64,000 bases of DNA from Paracoccus sp. PAMC 22219 (GTDB lineage Bacteria > Pseudomonadota > Alphaproteobacteria > Rhodobacterales > Rhodobacteraceae): NCBI RefSeq assembly GCF_000787695.1, contig NZ_BBPH01000001.1:81275-145274 (forward strand). The letters run 5' to 3'. Of this stretch, positions 56,950-64,000 are shown piece after piece (the stretch's first letter is position 1; every line of letters begins with the position of its first letter). The notes beneath the pieces are model-generated. The model saw only the letters and a list, made by a program, of their open reading frames with translations, did no database searches and was not told where the DNA came from. The position numbers and the translations under genes were made by a program.

Positions 56950-58097
56950 CGGGCGGCCTTTCGTCGGGCAAGACCGTCCCAATGCAGGACGGTCGGCAGA
57001 TCGTCGGGGTCGCGGGCAAAGCCCGGTTCGGCAGACAGAGCGGCCAGCGTGGCCTCGACCCTGGGCGCCATGTCGGTGAAACCGATGCGCCCGGCGATGA
57101 AATCGTCCAGCGCCTGTTCCTTGGCGGCGTTGAAGACCGCACCCGCGGCCCCGCCTGCGGCCATCACCTCGCGCGCAAGGCGCAGGGCGGGCCAGCGCGC
57201 CTCGTCGGGGGCGCGGAAGGTCAGGCTGCCAAGGGCCGCCAGATCCAGCGCCGCGACCGGCAGGGGTCGGCGTTCGGGCCAGTGCAGCGCATATCCGATG
57301 GCATGGCGCATGTCGGGCGCGCCCAGATGCGCGATGGTGCCGCCGTCATGGTGGGTGACCATGGCGTGAATGATCGATTCCGGGTGGACCAGAACCTTGA
57401 TGCGGTCGGCGGTCAGGCCAAAGAACTCCTTGGCCTCGATCACCTCCATCGCCTTGTTGAACATCGACGCGCTGTCGATGGTGATGCGTTGACCCATCGC
57501 CCAGTTGGGATGGGTCGAGGCCTCGGCCACGGTCGCGGCGGCCAGCCGTTCCAGCGGCCAGTCGCGGAAGGCGCCACCCGAAGCGGTGATGGTCACATCC
57601 TTGACGGAGTCCAGCTTGTCCGACCCAAGCGCCTGAAACAGTGCGGAATGTTCGCTGTCGACGGGCAGGATCGTGGCACCCGACCGCGCGCCCGTGTCGC
57701 GCAGCAGCGCACCCGCGCAGACCAGCGACTCCTTGTTGGCAAGGGCCAGCACACCGCCCTGCGACAGGGCCGCCAGCCCCGGCGCCAGACCCGCTGCGCC
57801 CACGATGGCCGACAGGATCCAGTCCGCGGGCCGGTGCGCGGCCTCGATCAGCGCGGCCTCTCCGGCGGCCACTTGGACGTCGGTGCCGGCAAGGGCCGTC
57901 CGCAGGTCGTCCAGCAGTTCGGGATGCGCCGTGACCGCGATCTGCGCGCGCAGGTCGCGCGCCATCTGCGCCAGTCGCGCGATGTTGCGCCCGCCGGTCA
58001 GCGCCACGACCTGATAGGCGTGCGGATCGCGGCGGATCAGATCGACGCCGTTCGCGCCGACCGAACCGGTCGCGCCGAAGATTGAAATGCGTCGCAT
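56946..58097 (-). CDS. dxr: 1-deoxy-D-xylulose 5-phosphate reductoisomerase
   Basis: 383 residues. The NADPH-binding FGATGSVGANGVDL, ALANKESLVCAG, the metal-binding PVDSEHSALFQ, and SASMFNKAMEVIEA with the later HPESIIHA motif identify it. The enzyme makes 2-C-methyl-erythritol 4-phosphate in the non-mevalonate isoprenoid pathway, which supplies the prenyl chains that UppS extends. The ATG at 58097 is three bases after the cdsA stop. The product connects with neighbours uppS and cdsA in envelope lipid synthesis. Confidence 0.96.
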   Translation of the reverse strand: MRRISIFGATGSVGANGVDLIRRDPHAYQVVALTGGRNIARLAQMARDLRAQIAVTAHPELLDDLRTALAGTDVQVAAGEAALIEAAHRPADWILSAIVGAAGLAPGLAALSQGGVLALANKESLVCAGALLRDTGARSGATILPVDSEHSALFQALGSDKLDSVKDVTITASGGAFRDWPLERLAAATVAEASTHPNWAMGQRITIDSASMFNKAMEVIEAKEFFGLTADRIKVLVHPESIIHAMVTHHDGGTIAHLGAPDMRHAIGYALHWPERRPLPVAALDLAALGSLTFRAPDEARWPALRLAREVMAAGGAAGAVFNAAKEQALDDFIAGRIGFTDMAPRVEATLAALSAEPGFARDPDDLPTVLHWDGLARRKAAR

Positions 58098-58100
58098 CGG

Positions 58101-58970
58101 TCAGTTCACCACGGGCAGGTTCGTCAGAAACCCGATCAGCATGGTTGCCAGGACCGCCCCGGTCACTGCGTCAAAACGATCCATGAAACCGCCATGCCCC
58201 GGAATGAGGTTCGAGCTGTCCTTGACGCCCGCGCGGCGTTTCAGCCAGCTTTCGGCCAGATCGCCCATCTGCCCCGCAAGGCAGACGATGGGCGACACCC
58301 AGATCAGCGTGGCATCGCCCTGCCCGGCCATCCACAGCACCGCGCCAAAGATGCAGGTCCCGATCCAGCCCGCGACCGTGCCGGACCAGGTCTTCTTGGG
58401 GCTGAGCGCCGGCCAGAACTTGGGCCCGCCCAGGATGCGCCCGAAGAAATACCCCGCCGTGTCCGAGATGATGATGACCCCCATCAGCCACAGCACGAAG
58501 TTCAACCCATAATTCTCGCGGAACCCGACAAGGCCGAACGCCACGATCAGGATCGCGATGCCGAAGATGGCATAGGTTGCGCGGTCGCGGCGCGCCGCAC
58601 CGGGCAGGCCCAGCAGGATCGGGATCGCCAGCGCCATCCACGCCCAAGGCAGCCCGGTCAGCGCAAAGGCCTGGGACACGCCCGCGATGGCCGCCAACGC
58701 GATGGGGCGTGACCGCCCGAACAGCGTCACGTGGCGCGCGGGGTTGCGCCAGCCGGTCATGGCCGCCAGCTCCCAGAAGGTGATTGCGGAAATCACCGCC
58801 ATCGCCAGACGCAACCACGGCCCCTGCGCCACCGCCAGCATGACGCCGATGCCCAGCAGGACCAGCGTGGATGCCACGCGGCGCGACAGGTCGCCCCACT
58901 TGCCGGGGCCGACCTTGCCGGGACCGCCTGCGCCGGGCACGGGCCCGGCGGAATTCCGTCCTGACGTCAT
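58101..58970 (-). CDS. cdsA: phosphatidate cytidylyltransferase
   Basis: 289 residues with about eight membrane helices. The C-terminal signature SWLKRRAGVKDSSNLIPGHGG, continuing FMDRFD, matches the CDP-diglyceride synthetase pattern with its metal-binding aspartates. It converts phosphatidic acid and CTP to CDP-diacylglycerol for phospholipids. A hydrophilic Gly/Pro-rich N-terminus (about 25 residues) precedes the first helix. The start overlaps the uppS stop (ATGA). Confidence 0.94.
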   Translation of the reverse strand: MTSGRNSAGPVPGAGGPGKVGPGKWGDLSRRVASTLVLLGIGVMLAVAQGPWLRLAMAVISAITFWELAAMTGWRNPARHVTLFGRSRPIALAAIAGVSQAFALTGLPWAWMALAIPILLGLPGAARRDRATYAIFGIAILIVAFGLVGFRENYGLNFVLWLMGVIIISDTAGYFFGRILGGPKFWPALSPKKTWSGTVAGWIGTCIFGAVLWMAGQGDATLIWVSPIVCLAGQMGDLAESWLKRRAGVKDSSNLIPGHGGFMDRFDAVTGAVLATMLIGFLTNLPVVN

Positions 58971-59698
58971 GCGCCCCCGAAGCGCCGGTCGCGCAGGCCG
59001 AAGCGGTCCAGGATCGTCGCAAGGTGATCGGGGGTGAAATCGGGCCACAGGGTCGGCGTGAATTCGTATTCCGAATAAGCCGCCTGCCACGGCAGGAAGT
59101 TCGATGTCCGCGTTTCCCCGGACGTGCGGATCACCAGGTCGGGATCGGGATGCCCGGCGGTGTCCATGCAATCGGCCAGATCGGCCTCGGTCGGGGTGGC
59201 GATTTCGCCGCGCGCGATGCGTTCGGCCAGGCGGGTGCTGGCACGGACCAGTTCGTCCCGGCCGCCATAGTTGATGGCGACAGTCAGGTTCAGCCGCGTG
59301 TTGCCGGCCGTCCGCGCCTCGATCGAGGCCATCAGGTCCTGCAGCTTGCGGTCCAGACGGCCGCGTTCGCCGATAAACCGCATCCGCACGCCTTCGGCCG
59401 ACATGTCCTCGGCCTCGCGCTGGATATAGCGGCGAAATATCTTCATCAGGCCCAGGACCTCTTCGGTCGAGCGCTTCCAGTTCTCGGTCGAGAACGCATA
59501 GATTGTCAGCCAGTCCACCCCCAGATCGGGGCAGGCGCGGACGATCTGCTTGACCCGCTCGGCCCCGCGGCGGTGACCGACCAGACGCGGCCAGCCGCGA
59601 TCGGTTGCCCACCGGCCATTGCCATCCATGATGACCGCGACATGGCGGGGACGGGTCGTCCCCCCAGTTTCGGCAGCTCTCGACAAGCCCCACGCCAT
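58967..59698 (-). CDS. uppS: isoprenyl transferase (undecaprenyl diphosphate synthase)
   Basis: 243 residues. HVAVIMDGNGRWA contains the catalytic aspartate; FSTENWKRS and SGETRTSNFLPWQ, AYSEYEF and WPDFTPDHL are the family motifs. The enzyme adds isopentenyl units in cis configuration to make the C55 carrier lipid for peptidoglycan. The ATG at 59698 gives MAWGLSRAAETGG, a short lead before the domain. It lies seven bases after frr. Confidence 0.96.
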   Translation of the reverse strand: MAWGLSRAAETGGTTRPRHVAVIMDGNGRWATDRGWPRLVGHRRGAERVKQIVRACPDLGVDWLTIYAFSTENWKRSTEEVLGLMKIFRRYIQREAEDMSAEGVRMRFIGERGRLDRKLQDLMASIEARTAGNTRLNLTVAINYGGRDELVRASTRLAERIARGEIATPTEADLADCMDTAGHPDPDLVIRTSGETRTSNFLPWQAAYSEYEFTPTLWPDFTPDHLATILDRFGLRDRRFGGA

Positions 59699-59705
59699 CG
59701 TCGGA

Positions 59706-60269
59706 TCAGACCTGCATGATTTCGGCCTGCTTGGCCGTCAGCGCCTCGTCGACCGATGCGATCATGCGGTCGGTTAGGGACTGGATTTCAGTCTCGTACA
59801 GCTTCTGGTCGTCCTCGGGCATGCCGGCGGTCTTGCCCTTCTTGACCTGGTCCATGCCGTCGCGGCGCACGTTGCGGATCGAGACGCGGGCGCTTTCGGC
59901 GTATTGCGCGGCGACCTTGGTCAGCTCGCGGCGGCGTTCCTCGTTCAGCTCGGGGATGGGCAGCATGATGATCGTGCCGTTGGTCTGCGGGTTGATGCCC
60001 AAGCCGCTTTCGCGCAGCGCCTTCTCGACCTTGTTGACCATGCCCTTGTCCCAGATGTTGATCGTGACCATCCGCGGCTCCGGCACGTTGACGGTGCCCA
60101 GCTGGTTGATCGGGGTCATCTGGCCATAGGCCTCGACCTGCACCGGCTCGATCATCGAGGCCGAGGCCCGGCCCGTCCGCAGGCTGGCGAATTCGCCCCG
60201 CAGGCTTTCCATGGCGCCCTTCATGCGGCGCTCCAGGTCGTCAATATCGATCTCGATGTCCTCAGCCAT
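59706..60269 (-). CDS. frr: ribosome recycling factor
   Basis: 187 residues, the usual size. [26 protein letters not shown] is split between the N-terminal helix and the conserved core; [24 protein letters not shown] forms the hinge domain. RRF separates ribosomal subunits after termination, with EF-G. It normally follows pyrH directly; here the sodium-channel gene intervenes, leaving an 86-base gap before frr. Confidence 0.96.
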   Translation of the reverse strand: MAEDIEIDIDDLERRMKGAMESLRGEFASLRTGRASASMIEPVQVEAYGQMTPINQLGTVNVPEPRMVTINIWDKGMVNKVEKALRESGLGINPQTNGTIIMLPIPELNEERRRELTKVAAQYAESARVSIRNVRRDGMDQVKKGKTAGMPEDDQKLYETEIQSLTDRMIASVDEALTAKQAEIMQV

Positions 60270-60355
60270 TATCGGACTGCCTCTGCTTTGAATTTTTTTC
60301 GCTTGTAACGGGAATGCCGCAGCTTGGCAAAGCCTTTGCCCGCTTTTCGGCCCCG

Positions 60356-61153
60356 TCAGGGATCGTTGTGCGGGGGTGCGCCCGCAGACAGGCGCGCCTC
60401 GATCTGGGTCAGGCGGGCCAGCACCTCATCGCGATAGGCCTCGGTCGCGGCGGTGCCTTCCTCCTGATGCGCCTCCTGCATCGAATTCACGATCAGACCG
60501 ACCACCAGGTTCATCACCGCGAAGGTGGTGACCAGGATGAAGGGCAGGAAGAACAGCCAGGCATGGGGATGAACCTCCATCACCGGGCGCACGATGCCCA
60601 TCGACCAGCTTTCCAGCGTCATGATCTGGAACAGCGAATAGGCCGAATTGCCCATGTCCCCGAACCATTCGGGAAAGGTCGCCCCGAACAGCTTGGTCGC
60701 CATGACCGAGAAGATGTAGAAGATGATGCCCATCAACAGAAACACGCTGGCCATGCCGGGCAGCGCGGACAGGAACCCCTCGACCACGCGGCGCAGGCGC
60801 GGCGTGACCGACACGATCCGCAGCAGCCGCAGGATGCGCATGGCGCGCAGCACGGACAGGCCCTGCGTCGCGGGCAGCACGGCGATTCCCACGACGATGA
60901 AATCGAACACGTTCCATCCGTCGCGGAAGAAGCGCAGCCCGCGGGCATACAGCTTCAGCCCGATCTCGATCACGAAGATCGCAAGGCAAACCCGGTCCAG
61001 CGTGACCAGCAGCGGACCGACCGCGGCCATGACACGGGGCCAGGTCTCCAGCCCCAGGATCAGCGCATTGAACAGGATCACGCCGGTGATCACGCCCTGG
61101 GCACGCGGCCCGTGGATGAAGCCGTCGATGCGGCCCCGAAGACTGGTCGTCAT
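60356..61153 (-). CDS. voltage-gated sodium channel of the NaChBac/BacNav family
   Basis: 265 residues, one six-helix channel subunit that would assemble as a tetramer. S4 is [19 protein letters not shown] with gating arginines at 103, 106, 109 and 112, exactly three apart. S1-S3 acidic countercharges include [15 protein letters not shown] and NVFDFIVVG. The selectivity filter is TLESWSM (residues 179-185), identical to that of NavAb/NavMs and sodium-selective. S6 is [18 protein letters not shown], followed by a helical tail (about 225-260). ATG at 61153 is one base after the pyrH stop, so translation is coupled to UMP kinase. Start and reading frame are intact. Confidence 0.93.
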   Translation of the reverse strand: MTTSLRGRIDGFIHGPRAQGVITGVILFNALILGLETWPRVMAAVGPLLVTLDRVCLAIFVIEIGLKLYARGLRFFRDGWNVFDFIVVGIAVLPATQGLSVLRAMRILRLLRIVSVTPRLRRVVEGFLSALPGMASVFLLMGIIFYIFSVMATKLFGATFPEWFGDMGNSAYSLFQIMTLESWSMGIVRPVMEVHPHAWLFFLPFILVTTFAVMNLVVGLIVNSMQEAHQEEGTAATEAYRDEVLARLTQIEARLSAGAPPHNDP

Positions 61154-61154
61154 G

Positions 61155-61880
61155 TCAGTTGTGGACCCGCGTATAGGTGCCCCGGCCTTCCAGGATCGAC
61201 CGGAACCCGCCCGGCGCATCCAGCGAGAAGACGATGATCGGCAGCTTGTTGTCGCGGGCCAACGCGATGGCCGACGCGTCCATCACGCCCAGGTGCTTTT
61301 GCAGGACCTCGTCATAGCTGACATTGCCGTAACGCTTGGCGTCGGCATGCTTGACCGGGTCCTTGTCATAGACGCCGTCGACCTTGGTGCCCTTGAAGAT
61401 CGCCTCGCAGTTCATTTCCGACGCGCGCAGCGTGGCCGCGGTGTCGGTGGTGAAATACGGGTTGCCGGTGCCGGCGGCAAAGATCACGATCCGTTTCTTT
61501 TCCAGGTGGCGGATCGCGCGGCGGCGGATGTAGGGCTCGCAGACCTCGTCCATGCGGATCGCGCTGATCACGCGGCAATGCAGACCGCGGCTTTCCAGCG
61601 ACGATTGCATGGCCAGCGCGTTCATGACCGTGGCCAGCATGCCCATGTAATCGGCGGTGGTGCGCTCCATGCCCTGCGCGCTGCCCTGCAGCCCGCGAAA
61701 GATGTTGCCGCCGCCGATGACCATGCAGACCTCGACGCCCATCGCCTGGACGGCCTCGACCTCGCTGGCGATGCGGGCGACGGTGGGCGGATGCAGGCCG
61801 TATCCCTGGTCGCCCATCAGCGCCTCGCCCGAGATTTTCAGCATCACGCGGCTATATTGCTTGGGGACTTCGGTGGTCAT
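61155..61880 (-). CDS. pyrH: UMP kinase
   Basis: 241 residues of the amino-acid-kinase fold. [17 protein letters not shown] at the N-terminus, [11 protein letters not shown], and the nucleotide-binding [16 protein letters not shown] with [11 protein letters not shown] are diagnostic. The hexameric enzyme phosphorylates UMP to UDP for RNA, DNA and cell-wall precursors and is regulated by GTP and UTP. It is the first gene seen in the run pyrH-nav-frr-uppS-cdsA-dxr-rseP-bamA-ompH. tsf and rpsB, usually upstream, are absent: the next gene, miaA, is divergent. Confidence 0.96.
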   Translation of the reverse strand: MTTEVPKQYSRVMLKISGEALMGDQGYGLHPPTVARIASEVEAVQAMGVEVCMVIGGGNIFRGLQGSAQGMERTTADYMGMLATVMNALAMQSSLESRGLHCRVISAIRMDEVCEPYIRRRAIRHLEKKRIVIFAAGTGNPYFTTDTAATLRASEMNCEAIFKGTKVDGVYDKDPVKHADAKRYGNVSYDEVLQKHLGVMDASAIALARDNKLPIIVFSLDAPGGFRSILEGRGTYTRVHN

Positions 61881-61961
61881 CGGGGGCTCCTGTCGCCGGC
61901 TGCTTTCATCGCGCCGTTAAATGTCGCAAAAGGGCGGCCGGATCAACTGCCCGGATCGGCC

Positions 61962-62854
61962 ATGCGTGACCCTGACCTGACACAGATCGACGCCGCCCGC
62001 CACCTGCTGATCGCAGGACCCACCGCCAGCGGCAAATCTGCGCTGGCGCTGGCGGTCGCGCGGGCACAAGGCGGCACCGTGGTCAACGCCGATGCATTGC
62101 AGGTCTGGTCCTGCTGGCAGGTGCTGACCGCCCGCCCGTCCGCCGCCGATCTGGCGCAGGCGCCGCACGCCCTTTACGGCCATGTCGCGCCGGGCACGGC
62201 GTGGTCGGTGGGCGACTGGCTGCGGCAGGTCGCGACGCTGCGGGGGCGGCTGATCGTGGTGGGCGGCACGGGGCTGTACCTGACCGCGCTGACCCGCGGG
62301 CTGGCGCAGATCCCGCCCACGCCCGCCGCGATCCGCGCCACCGCCGACGCGCGCATCGCCGGGGGCGGGCTGGCCGCGATGGTGGCCGAACTAGACCCCC
62401 GCACCCACGGCCAGATCGATCTGGCCAACCCCGTCCGCGTTCAGCGCGCGTGGGAGGTGCTGACCGCCACCGGCCGCGGCATCGCCGACTGGCAGGACGA
62501 CACGCCCCCGCCCCTGCTGGCCCCCGACGCCTGCCATTGCGTGCTGATCACCAGCGACCGCGACTGGCTGGCCGACCGCATCGCCGCCCGCTTTCACGCC
62601 ATGCTGGATCAGGCGCCCTGGAGGAGGTGCGCGCGATGCTGCCCCTGTGGGACCCGGCCGCGCAATGGGCCAAGGCCATCGGCGCGCCCGACCTGATCGC
62701 GCATCTGCAGGGCCACCTGACGCTGGCCGAGGCCACCGAACGCGCGATCATCGCCTCGCGGCAATACGCCAAGGCGCAGCGGATCTGGTTCCGGGGCCGG
62801 ATGCGCAACTGGCAGATGTGGCAGGCAAGCAACGCCGGACTGATCGCACCATAA
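61962..62854 (+). CDS. miaA: tRNA dimethylallyltransferase, interrupted by a one-base deletion
   Basis: The reconstructed protein has 297 residues. The P-loop [24 protein letters not shown] (prenyl-acceptor aspartate), GTGLYLTAL and [13 protein letters not shown] match MiaA. The frame leaves at FHAMLDQ: adding one G at 62612-62613 gives [19 protein letters not shown] and leads to the C-terminal [17 protein letters not shown]. MiaA adds dimethylallyl to A37 of tRNAs reading UNN codons. The IWFRG segment replaces the usual TWFR. It is divergent from pyrH with 81 bases between starts. Confidence 0.9.
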
Positions 62855-62940
62855 TTCGACGAAACCCATCCAAGGCTCATTGAGTTTTACCCCCGATAGG
62901 CGATAATCCGCCCATCGGAAATGCAACTTGGACGAGTGTC

Positions 62941-63966
62941 ATGTCGGTATGGGAACGCGCTGACTGGACGGGGGGATTTCCGTTTTCGCCCACGCGGCTG
63001 TCGCCGGTTGGCCGGGGCATCCTGGGCCAGGGCGGCCAGATCGACGTCAACGCCCCCAAGGTCCAGACCGAGGGTGCGGCCCCGTCCCCCACCCCGCATG
63101 TCCAAGGCCGCGTTGCGGTCCCCGACACGCTGAGCGTCCGCGTGGCGCCGGCGCTGCGGCGGTTCGCGCCGCGCCAAGCCAGCCTGCGCCTGATGCCCGC
63201 GGGTGCCTTCAGCTGGGGCGGGCGGACCCTGCCCGTCCAGCCGCGCACCCGGCCGGAACATGTGCTGATCTGGGTGGCCGAAGGCCGCATGCGCCTCGAC
63301 TTTCCCCGCACCGGCAGCGTCCTTGCCGCGGGCGACGTGCGCTTCATCCCTGCCGGGACTGCCTTCGCCGCCCGCCCGCTGGATGATGCGCAGGGTCAGG
63401 TCCTGCTGATCGCGCCCGAACTGACGGCGCAGCTGGACCCGCCCTTGCCCCGCACGGTGATCGCAGGCTGCGCGGGCAGCGGTGCTGCGGTGCTGTCAGC
63501 CACCCTGACCGAACTGATGCAAGAGGCCGCCCGCAGCGCCGATCACCGGACGATTGGCTGCTATCTGAACGTGCTGTCGCTGCGGCTGTCGCGTCTGGAT
63601 CCCGAACAGGACCACCGCCCCGGCCCGGGCACGGTCCATCCCGACCGCCCGCTGGTCGACCGCTTTCTGGCTCTGGCCGCGATCGAGATGGGGTCGTGCC
63701 GCACCCTGGCCGATCTGGCGCAGGACCTGGGCACCACGTTGACCCTTCTGGACCGCGCCTGCATCGAGGCGCGGGGCCATCGCGCCATCGACCTGCTGCA
63801 CGAGCTGCGCGTGGAACGTGCGGCCGAACTGCTGCGCCATACCGACCGCCCCGTGCCGCGCCTGGCGCAGGACCTGGGCTATGCCAGCCACGCGCATTTC
63901 ACCCGCGCCTTCGTCGCCGCGACCGGCCGCACACCCGAAACCTATCGCAGCCAGATGCAGACCTAG
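62941..63966 (+). CDS. AraC-family transcriptional regulator
   Basis: 341 residues. Residues about 90-150 form a cupin-like sensor (HVLIWVAEGRMRLDFPRTG, then DVRFIPAGTAFAA). The C-terminal 100 residues hold the double HTH: RTLADLAQDLGTTLTLLDRAC and PVPRLAQDLGYASHAHFTRAF with the usual TGRTPETYR ending. The N-terminal 60-70 residues (Pro/Gly/Ser-rich, GRGILGQGGQIDVNAPKVQT) are poorly conserved in character and of unknown role. The effector and targets are unknown. Confidence 0.85.
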   Translation: MSVWERADWTGGFPFSPTRLSPVGRGILGQGGQIDVNAPKVQTEGAAPSPTPHVQGRVAVPDTLSVRVAPALRRFAPRQASLRLMPAGAFSWGGRTLPVQPRTRPEHVLIWVAEGRMRLDFPRTGSVLAAGDVRFIPAGTAFAARPLDDAQGQVLLIAPELTAQLDPPLPRTVIAGCAGSGAAVLSATLTELMQEAARSADHRTIGCYLNVLSLRLSRLDPEQDHRPGPGTVHPDRPLVDRFLALAAIEMGSCRTLADLAQDLGTTLTLLDRACIEARGHRAIDLLHELRVERAAELLRHTDRPVPRLAQDLGYASHAHFTRAFVAATGRTPETYRSQMQT

Positions 63967-63984
63967 ACCGTGACCGTGCGCCCT

Positions 63985-64000
63985 GCAGGGGGTCCGGGGG
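63985..64000 (-). repeat. probable fourth copy of the GC hairpin repeat, cut by the window end
   Basis: The last 16 bases, GCAGGGGGTCCGGGGG, match the first G-rich blocks of copy B (GGGGGGTCCGGGGGG, one G fewer). It follows the AraC stop by 18 bases. Unlike copies A-C, the G-blocks come first relative to the nearest upstream gene, so it may instead serve a minus-strand gene beyond the window. Confidence 0.45.

Overview
The window reads as a stretch of chromosomal core genome from a high-GC alphaproteobacterium of the Rhodobacterales, most likely Paracoccus or a close relative. This inference rests on the very high G+C content, the F-type ATP synthase with paired b' and b subunits and a c subunit of the Paracoccus type, a cobalamin-dependent ribonucleotide reductase, C-minus L33, RF2 without a programmed frameshift, and the gene orders seen. 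No phage, transposon, plasmid, CRISPR or defence module was found.

Layout. 1-3.3 kb: a MocR-type regulator cut by the window edge, a divergent Lrp/AsnC regulator and a DoeD-like class III transaminase. 3.3-8.1 kb: a minus-strand molybdo-hydroxylase operon (iorA-like, iorB-like, cytochrome subunit) followed by XdhC and a MobA/MocA-like maturation pair. 8.2-9.7 kb: rpmG, tRNA-Glu and an AEC transporter. 9.8-12.9 kb: gatC-gatA, a small lipoprotein, a peptidoglycan amidase and the RNase P RNA. 12.9-17.7 kb: a coiled-coil protein, mltG-fabF, and adenosine kinase-nth. 18-22.3 kb: an OmpA lipoprotein, a GntR regulator and the F0 operon atpI-B-E-X-F. 22.5-24.6 kb: ArsR-psuK-psuG. 24.6-33 kb: patatin, aldo/keto reductase, prfB, PBP1A, AmiC-type amidase and an aminotransferase. 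33-42.8 kb: a DsbA-like thioredoxin, manC, nrdJ with a 420-base upstream region, folate cyclo-ligase, mgtE, a hisN-like phosphatase and an XRE regulator. 43-52.5 kb: quinone oxidoreductase, BAX inhibitor, LLM oxidoreductase, GNAT, rpmA-rplU, a zinc metallopeptidase, an ABC-F ATPase, a ferric-iron binding protein and a nucleoside hydrolase. 52.5-61.9 kb: one minus-strand envelope and translation operon, pyrH - voltage-gated Na+ channel - frr - uppS - cdsA - dxr - rseP - bamA - ompH. 62-64 kb: miaA and an AraC regulator.

Three points stand out. (1) Ten genes each carry exactly one single-base indel (nine losses, one gain) at G/C positions. Several are essential or nearly so (rpmA, rseP), so uncorrected sequencing error is more likely than gene decay. 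Coordinates for these genes are given as the reconstructed full span. (2) A four-charge voltage-gated sodium channel of the NaChBac type sits inside the pyrH-frr operon, one base after the pyrH stop. (3) A GC-rich hairpin repeat of about 45 bp occurs three times just after stop codons, always in the same orientation to the upstream gene, and probably a fourth time at the window end.

Most genes are ordinary housekeeping functions. I see no convincing undescribed multi-gene system; the sodium-channel operon context and the stop-proximal repeat family are the best leads.
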